NCBI GenBank assembly: GCA_963759155.1
Contig: CAVWXX010000014.1
Span: forward strand, 1-64,000
Direction: 5' to 3'
Origin: SZUA-36 sp963759155
GTDB taxonomy: Bacteria > Pseudomonadota > Gammaproteobacteria > Xanthomonadales > SZUA-36
Length of the DNA: 64,000 nucleotides
The notes under the pieces were generated by a model that saw nothing but the letters and a program-made list of their open reading frames with translations, was not told where the DNA came from and ran no database searches. The position numbers and the translations under genes are program-made. How positions within the stretch are numbered: the stretch's first letter is position 1; each line of letters starts with the position of its first letter. Shown in pieces: positions 52,417 through 59,736 of the stretch.

Positions 52417-52682
52417 TGTTGCCTCCTGACACTTAAGAAATTTGCTACTAAAAGATGCGTCTAACGCCCTCTACATGAGGCAAAGAGCTTTTTCAAGTAT
52501 GGCAGATGGATCATGTGCAAAGATGATGAAAACTTGATGAAATGATTAATTATGGCAAACCAATGACTTGGTATTTCTCATTGGAATGGGAGTGATTCGT
52601 ATCTGCAACCGGGAACGTAAAAGGTTAGAACGCCTCATATACCCTGTGTCTGGCTGTAAGCCATTGGCAGTGCGACCCATCG
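52417..52682. promoter_or_regulatory. Divergent intergenic region with TTGATGAA direct repeat, copy 2
   Basis: TGATGAA occurs at 52524-52530 and 52535-52541, an 11-base period. On the reverse strand it lies upstream of TTTGCA, then 17 bases, then CATACT, a plausible promoter for the outer-membrane gene. The regulator-like pseudogene starts on the other side at 52683. Confidence 0.45.
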
Positions 52683-53440
52683 ATGTCCGATAAAACCGCA
52701 CTGATATTTGGTGACTACCTGCTGGACTCGAACGAGGGCCTGTTTCGAGAAGGCAAACGCGTTTCGATACCACCCAAAGAATTCAATCTGCTTGGGCTAT
52801 TGGCACAGAAGCAAGGGCAGGTTGTGAGCCACATAGAGATGGAAGAGCTGATATGGCCGCGGCAGGTGGTTTCTTATGCATCTACGACGAAGCGCATATG
52901 CTCCTGCGGCAGGCACTGGCAATCGATCCGAGCTATTCCCGGGGTTATTTCTACGAATCCTGGGTGTTCCCGAGACAGGGCCGGCTTCAGGATAGTCTGG
53001 TGGCGGCACAAAAGGGAATGGATGCCGATCCCCATGCCTTGCTAAACCGTCACAGCTACAGTTGGATACTATTTTGTAGTGGTCATGCTGCAGAAGCGCT
53101 TAGGCTTGAACAGGGTCTGCAGTCTGATTACCCGCTGGATGAGATCGCACATGGATTCGCCGGCATTTATGCTGCATATCTGGGACAACATGAGACAGCA
53201 CTCGCGGCCAGTGAGTCCGCTATGAAACAGGGCCCTGACAGCCCGGCAGTTTGGGCTGCTATCGCCTATATTCTCGCAAAAGCAGGTAAGGCTGAGGCAG
53301 CGTTGCAACTCGCAGGCCGCGCCAGGGAAGCCATTCTTCCTCGTGTGCCGAGACCACTGCTTGCGCCGGCATACGCTGCGTTGGGTGATATGAAATGTGC
53401 TTTAAAGCTTTTGTTCGAGTCTTGGGCGTCTGCCGCTGAT
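52683..53440 (+). pseudogene. Winged-helix/TPR regulator with internal deletion
   Basis: The first 65 codons (ALIFGDYLLDSNEGLFREGK, PPKEFNLLGLLAQKQGQVVS, LIWPRQVVSYAS) match the start of the intact regulator at 55208 (LPPKEMALLELLAENRGDVV, LWPRQVVSYAS). At about 52884 the match jumps, with a frame change, to the TPR half (EAHMLLRQALAIDPSYSRGY, HALLNRHSYSWILF, PLDEIAHGFAGIYAAY). The end of the DNA-binding domain and roughly 100 residues are missing. The 3' end is cut near 53431 against a fragment of another gene. It is non-functional as a regulator. Confidence 0.85.
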
Positions 53441-53493
53441 GCGGCCAGACCGCCCACAAAAAGGGTCGTCGTCAAAAGTCTAATTCTGCTCAT
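53430..53493 (-). pseudogene. 5' stub of a secreted-protein gene
   Basis: GGAAGGAACCTGAAA precedes an ATG reading SRIRLLTTTLFVGGLAASAA, then DAQDSNKSF, a textbook Sec signal. The sequence then runs into the antisense of the regulator pseudogene, so only the export signal is left. The parent gene cannot be named. Confidence 0.5.
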
Positions 53494-53625
53494 TTTCAGG
53501 TTCCTTCCTTTCTTATTCGTGGTGGCCTCAGCACGCGTTCTGTGCCGATACGTCCGTTAAAATCGGTGAGGAACAGTCAATCCAACCGGTGGCCCGGGCA
53601 CCGCTGCGCCCGGACCAGTTGCAGT

Positions 53626-55032
53626 TTAGCCTCCAGCCAACACTTTTGCTGCGGCGCGCAGATAACCAGGCGAATGGTCAGGTCCACCGAGGTTCGGCCC
53701 TAGCGCAAAGGTCATCCCGCAGAAGTCGCGCTCTGGGTCGACATAGATACCTTGGCCCATGTTGCCGTGCTTGAACATCGCACCATCGGCAAAGACACAG
53801 TCCCACTGGCAGCTGTTACGCTCGCCCGGAGCGCCAAACCAATCGGCGTGATAGCCTTCCTCGGTGCTGCCTTTGTAAGCTGCGGGATCCCCCATGTCGT
53901 GGATGTGCTGATACAATTCAGGCGTCACGACACGTTCATCTGACACCATGTTCCAGCTTGGCGTGTAGATCATCGCATAGCGCAACAGGTCCTCGGCAGT
54001 TGTGAAATTTCCGCCCCCGCCGATTGCCGTTCCATCGGGCGCCAGTGCGATCATGAATGGCCCATCGACGCCGATCTTTGACCAGACCCGCTGATTGAAT
54101 GCGTCGAGAAACTTCAGCCCGGTCACATGCTCGACCGCAAGCGTCAAGACCTGCGTAATTGCCGAGGAATAGCGGAAATGCGTCCCCTGCGGCTCTCCTG
54201 GCAGTGGTTGTGCTTCGTTCAACATGACGATCCATTTGTCGCCTTCGCCTTCGAACACGGCTGCGAAAAATTTCGCGATCCAGGTGTCGTTTCGGCTAAG
54301 GTTTTCAAAGGATTCTTCCATGTCAAGCCCGACAGCCATATTGGCCGCGTTCTTCAGGGTCACCTTGTCCCACTCTGAGCCCTTGAGCTGTGGTGCATAG
54401 GTTGAGCAGGGTTGCGAAAGGTCCAATAACCCTTCGGCTTCCAGCAGCGCAATCATCAGGCCAGCCGAAGTCTTCGAAGCAGACATCCAGATATGATAAT
54501 CGTTCGGGTTCATGCCCGGGAATTCCTCGAACACGACCTTGCCCTTATGCGCCATCATCATTGCCTGAACCCGCTTGGGTCCGACGATATAATCGCTCAG
54601 CACATCCGCCTCGCTCCCGTCTTTCAATGTGAAGGTCAGGTTGTCCAGTTCTGGCTTGATATCACGCTCCAGAACCTTTCTGGGCAATGTCGCCGGCACG
54701 GTATCGGTTTTGAAAAAGGCCGGAATATTCAGGTTGTAATAGACTGAATCGTCGCCACCACTTTGCCAGTTCGGCGTGCTCCACCGTTCATGCGCCCCCC
54801 GGATGAAGTCGATCGGAAACGGCTCTTTCGCCTTTGAAATCGGCGTCGTTATCTCGGTAATCGGGGTAATAACGGGAGCGGGTTTGGTTTGCGCAACCGC
54901 GCTCTTGGGTGTTGCAACCGCCGCGATTGTCCCAAGCGCGGCCGCGGCACCAACGCTGCCTTGCAAAAACGTCCGTCGGCTCAGGGAGGACGCCCGATCT
55001 GGTGTTGCTGATGTTTTGTCTTCTTTGGTCAT
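53626..55032 (-). CDS. Tat-exported serine hydrolase, beta-lactamase/NylB-like fold (paralogue 2)
   Basis: GGAGAGTAAG before the ATG at 55032 fixes the start; the frame upstream to 55140 is not used. The twin-arginine signal is SRRTFLQGSVGAAAALG. SxxK is S184-A-S-K187 in HIWMSASKTSAG. FRYSSAIT is the Tyr box, FKHGNMGQGIYVDPERDFCG the His-Gly box. It is alike along its length to the 13843 gene. A promoter-like region with the TTGATGAA repeat lies about 150 bases upstream, directly after the regulator gene. Likely a periplasmic amidase, esterase or D-aminopeptidase. Confidence 0.9.
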   Translation of the reverse strand: MTKEDKTSATPDRASSLSRRTFLQGSVGAAAALGTIAAVATPKSAVAQTKPAPVITPITEITTPISKAKEPFPIDFIRGAHERWSTPNWQSGGDDSVYYNLNIPAFFKTDTVPATLPRKVLERDIKPELDNLTFTLKDGSEADVLSDYIVGPKRVQAMMMAHKGKVVFEEFPGMNPNDYHIWMSASKTSAGLMIALLEAEGLLDLSQPCSTYAPQLKGSEWDKVTLKNAANMAVGLDMEESFENLSRNDTWIAKFFAAVFEGEGDKWIVMLNEAQPLPGEPQGTHFRYSSAITQVLTLAVEHVTGLKFLDAFNQRVWSKIGVDGPFMIALAPDGTAIGGGGNFTTAEDLLRYAMIYTPSWNMVSDERVVTPELYQHIHDMGDPAAYKGSTEEGYHADWFGAPGERNSCQWDCVFADGAMFKHGNMGQGIYVDPERDFCGMTFALGPNLGGPDHSPGYLRAAAKVLAGG

Positions 55033-55120
55033 CTTACTCTCCATAATAACAGTCAAGAAACTGAACTCATTCGACAGGACGACGGATCGGGACACCGCCA
55101 TCCGCGTCGAGGACCAATGC

Positions 55121-55255
55121 ACAGTCGTGAATTCCTGCAAGAGGGTTTATTAAATTAAGATAATGCAGTAGAAAAACAAGAACTTGATGAAAAGTTGATG
55201 AAGCCGCTTAAATGTAGAGATATTGCCAGCGCTCGTCTTCTTGCAGAACTGCCAG
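55121..55255. repeat. 135-bp segment, partner of 42419-42553
   Basis: This is the original copy, since the regulator gene it belongs to is intact here. It includes the regulator's last codons, the direct repeat at 55184-55202 and the leader of the serine hydrolase. Confidence 0.9.
55184..55202. promoter_or_regulatory. TTGATGAA direct repeat, copy 3, upstream of serine hydrolase 2
   Basis: TTGATGAA at 55184-55191 and 55195-55202. On the reverse strand it reads TTCATCAACTTTTCATCAAG and abuts TTCTTG, then about 16 bases, then TATCTT, a plausible promoter. That geometry suits activation by an OmpR-type winged helix, such as the adjacent regulator. Confidence 0.45.
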
Positions 55256-56500
55256 TCGCGGGTCGAGCCTTGAACCAGGAAACCAGGGGCATTTCTCCTC
55301 GCGGGCTTCACGCAGCAACGTGAAGGCCTGATCAGGTTCGCCCAATGCGACCAGTGCAGGTGCTATCCACGGTCGGGGGCATCGTGGCAGGCGGGCCGCA
55401 TAGGCCTCCTTCGCCAGTTGTTGTGCTTCTTCGGTCTCGCCGCAAACTGCCAGGCACCAGGCCATTGCACCCCAATTCTCAGGAGCATGTTGCGCCAGAT
55501 CCAGGCAGAGGTAAGCCGAACTCAGCGCTTCCTTATGCCGTCCAAGGCTGGCAAGGAAGATGCTTCGGAATCCGTGTGCGATGTCGTCTCTTGGGTGGTT
55601 TTCCAGCACCCACTCTTCCTGCTTCAATGCTTCAGCATATTTTCCGGCGAGAAATAGTCCGAAGGCATGGGAATGACGGTTGAGTAAAGCGTGGGGATCC
55701 AACTCAATTGCTTTTGCTGTGCACTTCAGGGCCTCTTCAGGATGGCCCTGGGCGCGATGAATCCATGCCTTGTAGATGTGTGTCCGGGAATATTCCGGAT
55801 CCATTTGACGCGCTTGTTCTACCGACTCCATTCCCTGCTTCAGATTGCCTCCCTGCAGAGCCTCGAACCAGCCACGCAAGCTAAGTGCCTGTACAATGTC
55901 AGGGTCTATTCTCAAGGCTGCGTTACAGGAATCCAGGCCCTTACGTAGCGCATCTTTCGGGTGTATGAATCCACGAATCACCTGATACATCCACACTTCA
56001 GCCTGAGCCGAATGCGAAGCCGCAAAGTCAGGATCAACACGCGCCGACATCTCAAACCAATGCAGTGCACGTTCGAGTGAACCGGCCTGAGGGTTGTTGG
56101 CACATGCCATCCCAGCTTGAAAGTGCGCGTAGGCAAGTGGTTTAGTCTGAGTGATTTTTTCTATAGCAGATAGTTGATCTTGTTTCGCGCTGCCTTTCAC
56201 CGGGACCGCTAATTTATAGCCGCGCTTGGGTACCGTCACTATTAACTCTTTGCCCTCCGGGTCGAGGGCACTTCTGAGCGAGTAAACACACCGGGCCAAC
56301 GAAGCATAACTTACTACCTGGCGTGGCCAAAGGTATTTGTAGATAACCTCGTGTTCGACCACATCACCCCGGTTTTCTGCAAGCAATTCCAGCAGGGCCA
56401 TCTCTTTGGGCGGCAGTCGAATCTCATTATCGTGTCGCCACAGGCCCGTGCCGACTTTCAGCCGGTAAGGACCAAATATCAGGTTCAAATCGCTTCGCAT
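55208..56500 (-). CDS. Winged-helix (OmpR/CadC type) TPR transcriptional regulator
   Basis: Residues about 5-100 are a trans_reg_C winged helix: FGPYRLKVGTGLWRHDNEIR, LPPKEMALLELLAENRGDVV, LWPRQVVSYASLARCVYSLR and VPKRGYKLAVPV. The remainder is TPR-rich: HFEMSARVDPDFAASHSAQA-like units, YSRTHIYKAWIHRAQGHPEE and HALLNRHSHAFGLFLAGKYA. There is no transmembrane helix, unlike CadC, so it is a cytosolic regulator that may sense a ligand or partner through its TPRs. It lies upstream of the serine hydrolase on the same strand and next to the tRNA end of the island. The start has a weak ribosome-binding site. Confidence 0.85.
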   Translation of the reverse strand: MRSDLNLIFGPYRLKVGTGLWRHDNEIRLPPKEMALLELLAENRGDVVEHEVIYKYLWPRQVVSYASLARCVYSLRSALDPEGKELIVTVPKRGYKLAVPVKGSAKQDQLSAIEKITQTKPLAYAHFQAGMACANNPQAGSLERALHWFEMSARVDPDFAASHSAQAEVWMYQVIRGFIHPKDALRKGLDSCNAALRIDPDIVQALSLRGWFEALQGGNLKQGMESVEQARQMDPEYSRTHIYKAWIHRAQGHPEEALKCTAKAIELDPHALLNRHSHAFGLFLAGKYAEALKQEEWVLENHPRDDIAHGFRSIFLASLGRHKEALSSAYLCLDLAQHAPENWGAMAWCLAVCGETEEAQQLAKEAYAARLPRCPRPWIAPALVALGEPDQAFTLLREAREEKCPWFPGSRLDPRLAVLQEDERWQYLYI

Positions 56501-56829
56501 TATTGAAACACAACTCCCACCACAAATCGGATTATCTGAAATCGTTATTGAAATAGCCAGACAAAACCTGCTAATTGATGGTGATAGAATAAGCTAGCTA
56601 CAGCAGAAACCGGGATGCCCGTTTATCGGCGAAAGTGTTGACGACGGGGTTGCCTTGTCCCATGCACATAATAAACCAACTATGGTAGCGGTTGGTTTTT
56701 ATCGGGGTCATTACCCAACCGGTATTTCGTGCCAATGACGCAGCAATGTCGAGTAAAAACACTTCAGGTTTATTTATGACTAAAAAGTGACTAGATATTT
56801 CGATGAAAATCTGTAAGTTATTGAAAAGA
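56501..56829. other. Island right-end spacer with terminator hairpin and arm-type motif
   Basis: No gene is seen. It contains a hairpin at 56674-56697 and GACTAAAAAGTGACTA at 56778-56793, which resembles the motif near the left attachment copy. No integrase gene is present at this end. Confidence 0.5.
56674..56700. terminator. Intrinsic terminator, probably two-directional
   Basis: AACCAAC and GTTGGTT form a perfect 7-bp stem around a 10-base loop, followed by a run of T on the forward strand; the reverse strand gives GTTGGTTTAT. It could end the tRNA-Thr transcript, which runs leftwards. Confidence 0.55.
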
Positions 56830-56905
56830 TGGTGCCGGCACCAAGATTCGAACTCGGGACCTACTGATTACAAATCAGTTGCTCTACCAACTGAGCTATA
56901 CCGGC
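56830..56905 (-). tRNA. tRNA-Thr, anticodon UGU
   Basis: On the reverse strand the 76 bases fold as a full cloverleaf: acceptor GCCGGTA/TGCCGGC, D-arm GCTC/GAGC, anticodon stem ACTGA/TCAGT with loop TTTGTAA (anticodon TGT), T-arm CCGAG/CTTGG with TTCGAAT, discriminator A and an encoded CCA. Its last 45 bases are repeated at 34951 and, with a 3-base gap, at 33928. It is the attachment site of the island. The gene remains intact because the repeat restores its 3' end. Confidence 0.97.
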
Positions 56906-57088
56906 ACGGGGTATATCAGGGGGATCGCATTTTAGGTGCTGATGGCCTTCAGTGCAATGTTTTTAAATACGAATTTCATCGTTCTGGGGGTCCGGTCTCA
57001 GTTTCACTATCTCCTTCCGTCTCTGTAGCTGATTCCGGTGCGTCTGCAACACCTTCTTGTGCACTGTTCTCAAGGCTGTCCCCGGTAT
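56906..57088. other. Spacer between tRNA-Thr and the SPOR-like gene
   Basis: No gene or clear hairpin. It forms the leader between the SPOR-like gene's end and the tRNA promoter. Confidence 0.4.
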
Positions 57089-58087
57089 TCAAATCTTCAG
57101 CCTGGGTCGCGTCCGGCTCGCTATTTCCGGCACATTTTCAGCCTCAACTTGAGATGGAACAGGATCAGTTGTATCTGCGTCCGGTAGATCCTCAGCCTGC
57201 TCCACGTCCGGATCACTTGTCTCCTCCGGCTCGCCTGTCTCCTCCGGTTCGCCCGTGCGCTCCTGTTCGCCTGTGCCCTCCGTTTCCAGGTCTTCAACCT
57301 GATCAGTCACAGGATCGATCACTTCCTCTGCCTGTGTGCCTGCATCCTCAGCCGGGTCTGAACCTGTCTCTATTTCAGGCGTTTGTAGCTGTGCCGCTGC
57401 CTGGGCAGTCACCTGTGGCCCGGTTTCTGTGGGTTCAAACAAATCCTCTTCCGGGCAAGGCAGCGCACGCTGCATAAAATCATTGGGGCGATCCTGCATA
57501 TCCAGTGTTATCAATTCGGAGCCGGTGTTTTGTTCGTAATCCAGCCAGTAACGTGGCTCTGACTGCCTCTGGACGCGTATCAAGGGCGAATAACCCCGGT
57601 CCTCAAGGCTCTTCTTACGCCTGTCTGCGTTTTCCTGGCGTAGGAAATAACCCAGTGAGATGGCATTTTTCCAATCGCCATCGTAGATAACAGCGATATC
57701 CTGGAGGCCAAGTGCCTGCAAAGCCAAAAGCTCCTGGTTGGCTATCAGCAACGACGCATAAGGCGGCATAAATACCCAATAGCCCTTTTCCACCAGAGCC
57801 TGGGTCTCACGCTCACTGATACGGGCGGAAACTTCCACTATTTTCGTCCGGGTCTCGTCGCGGTCTTCAGTGGTATGGAACGGGCCCAGGCTGAAACACC
57901 GGCGGTTACCTGACAGTAAGCCCTGGTCTTCCATCATCTCGCTGAAAAGGTGAATGGTCGGGATGTTCGAATTTTCTTCAACTCTCAAAGTTTCCACGGC
58001 TTCAGGTTTGACCTCAGGTTTGTCGTCCTGAAACGCCAGCAGAAGCAGGTTCGCCACAAACAGGCTGATGACTAATATTCTCAACAT
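57089..58087 (-). CDS. Membrane-anchored SPOR-like protein with acidic tail
   Basis: From the ATG at 58087, LRILVISLFVANLLLLAFQ is a membrane anchor. The middle (about 60-200) has a SPOR-like pattern: CFSLGPFHTTEDRDETRTKI and ALVEKGYWVFMPPYAS, with YDGDWKNAISLGYF and GYSPLIRVQRQSEPRYWLDY. SPOR domains bind denuded peptidoglycan glycan strands. The last 110 residues are low-complexity, Glu/Pro/Thr-rich repeats (GEPEETGEPEETSDPD). The gene starts eight bases beyond birA on the same strand. A SPOR-type gene beside birA and a tRNA-Thr is a usual gammaproteobacterial order; coaX, which often sits between, is missing. Confidence 0.75.
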   Translation of the reverse strand: MLRILVISLFVANLLLLAFQDDKPEVKPEAVETLRVEENSNIPTIHLFSEMMEDQGLLSGNRRCFSLGPFHTTEDRDETRTKIVEVSARISERETQALVEKGYWVFMPPYASLLIANQELLALQALGLQDIAVIYDGDWKNAISLGYFLRQENADRRKKSLEDRGYSPLIRVQRQSEPRYWLDYEQNTGSELITLDMQDRPNDFMQRALPCPEEDLFEPTETGPQVTAQAAAQLQTPEIETGSDPAEDAGTQAEEVIDPVTDQVEDLETEGTGEQERTGEPEETGEPEETSDPDVEQAEDLPDADTTDPVPSQVEAENVPEIASRTRPRLKI

Positions 58088-58094
58088 CGGCTCA

Positions 58095-59078
58095 TTATAT
58101 CTTTGTTTTACGCAGGCTGACTTCACCGGAATAAAGCGTCAGGGTTTCATCATCTGTTTCCAGTAACAGGGCGCCGGACCCGTTGATACCGCCTGCGGTT
58201 CCCTTGAGCACTTTGTCAGCTGCGAAAACCTCGATACGCTGCCCCAGCAGCCCATCCATTTGTGCCCAATGGGTTCTGAACGGTGTAAAACCCTGCTCGG
58301 CGTATAAGTCCAGTCCCTTTACAAGTTCTTCCAGCAACAAGCCAGCCAGGTGGTTACGTGAGCAAGCCGGTAAGTGGGAATGCACATCGGTCCAGGGCTG
58401 GTCAATTTCGGCGGTTTGCGATGAGGCCGGCATGTGAACATTGACACCCACGCCCACGACGGCATGGCAGGGCCCCTGCGAATCGCCCTGCACTTCGACC
58501 AGGCAGCCACACAATTTGCGGCCATCCAGCAACAGGTCGTTGGGCCACTTGACCCTGTGCCCTTCAAGACCCGCACGACTCAGGGCCTGTGCAGTCGCCA
58601 ACGCCACCACCAGTGACAGGCAGCCAAGCTCTGATAAGGCATTCTCAAACTTCCAGCCCATCGAGAGATAGATGTTCCTCGCATAGGGAGAGTGCCATTG
58701 CCGGCCACGCCGGCCACGGCCACCGGTCTGGTGCTCGGCAAGAATCACCGAAGCGTGTTGTTCTTCGACGTCCAGACGCCGCAGGGCCAAATTGGTGGAA
58801 TCCAATGATGATTCGATATTCAGACTGCGTAATTTTTCACGCACAGCGGAATCCAAACCGGTCAAAATCGAAGAAGCGTCAAGAAGCTCCAGTGGTTCGC
58901 GCAGCAGGTAGCCTTGACCTGCAATGGCATCGATCTCGATACCCAGCGCGCGCAGACCCTCAACATGCTTCCAGACCGCGGTACGACTGCAGCCCAGTTC
59001 GTTGCCGATAGCCTCCCCGGAACGGGTTTCATTCACCGAAAGATAGCGCGCCAGGCGCTGGAGGATTGCGTTACTCAT
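58095..59078 (-). CDS. birA: Biotin-protein ligase / biotin operon repressor
   Basis: The protein attaches biotin to carrier proteins and, in its HTH-bearing form, represses biotin genes. An N-terminal HTH covers 1-60 (SGEAIGNELGCSRTAVWKHV, then GYLLREPLE). The ligase domain has GRGRRGRQW at 120-128, the biotinyl-AMP loop, then KWPNDLLLDGRKLCGCLVE and AVVGVGVNVHMP, and a C-terminal SH3-like domain with GINGSGALLLE. The length, 327, is typical of the bifunctional form. It sits 15 bases downstream of plsY on the same strand. Confidence 0.95.
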   Translation of the reverse strand: MSNAILQRLARYLSVNETRSGEAIGNELGCSRTAVWKHVEGLRALGIEIDAIAGQGYLLREPLELLDASSILTGLDSAVREKLRSLNIESSLDSTNLALRRLDVEEQHASVILAEHQTGGRGRRGRQWHSPYARNIYLSMGWKFENALSELGCLSLVVALATAQALSRAGLEGHRVKWPNDLLLDGRKLCGCLVEVQGDSQGPCHAVVGVGVNVHMPASSQTAEIDQPWTDVHSHLPACSRNHLAGLLLEELVKGLDLYAEQGFTPFRTHWAQMDGLLGQRIEVFAADKVLKGTAGGINGSGALLLETDDETLTLYSGEVSLRKTKI

Positions 59079-59093
59079 GCGGGAAGGCCCTGG

Positions 59094-59723
59094 TCAGTCT
59101 TTGCGGGAGAAAATATGTATTCGTTCAAAACGGTTTTCGGTTCCGTTGAGCAGTTTACGCATATTCCCACGGTGCGTGAAGAGAATAAACAGGGCCAGGA
59201 TCGTTGTAAATGCCATCAGCAAATTATCATTCATCGCCCAGGACGAAGGCACCAGGCTGAAACTTGCCAGCACGGTAGAAAGACCAACGTAACCGGTCAT
59301 GATCAACGTGACCACCCAGCAAATCACCAGTGGCAGCAGCAACCAGGGCTCGATCACGATTAGCGCCCCCACGGCAGTGGCCGCCCCTTTGCCGCCACGG
59401 AAACCATGCCAGACAGGGAAAACGTGCCCCAACACGGCGGCGAAGCCACATACCATGACGAGTAAGGCCTGATCCAGCAGCGGTGGAGAATCGCCAATAA
59501 CAAGTGTCGGAATCCACCAGGCGGCGATAAAACCTTTACCAATATCGATCAACACCACACCGATGGCAAAAACCAGGCCCTGGGTACGAAAGGCATTGGT
59601 GCCACCGGCGTTACCACTACCCTGGCTACGAATATCAACCTTCTTGATTTTACCCAGCAGCAGGCTGCCTGAAACCGAGCCAAGCAGGTAAGCCAGGAAA
59701 ATTTTTATTACCAATGCAGCCAT
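59094..59723 (-). CDS. plsY: Acyl-phosphate:glycerol-3-phosphate acyltransferase
   Basis: This inner-membrane enzyme acylates glycerol-3-phosphate with acyl-phosphate, the first step of phospholipid synthesis. Signature motifs are present: GSVSGSLLLGKIKKVDIRSQ and GSGNAGGTNAFR (motif 1), GHVFPVWHGFRGGKGAATAV (motif 2), and THRGNMRKLLNGTENRF near the end (motif 3). Five or so membrane helices and 209 residues match the family. It lies between birA and the DAK2-DegV gene, all on the reverse strand with gaps of about 15 bases, so one operon is likely. Confidence 0.96.
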   Translation of the reverse strand: MAALVIKIFLAYLLGSVSGSLLLGKIKKVDIRSQGSGNAGGTNAFRTQGLVFAIGVVLIDIGKGFIAAWWIPTLVIGDSPPLLDQALLVMVCGFAAVLGHVFPVWHGFRGGKGAATAVGALIVIEPWLLLPLVICWVVTLIMTGYVGLSTVLASFSLVPSSWAMNDNLLMAFTTILALFILFTHRGNMRKLLNGTENRFERIHIFSRKD

Positions 59724-59736
59724 ATGTTCTTGCAGT

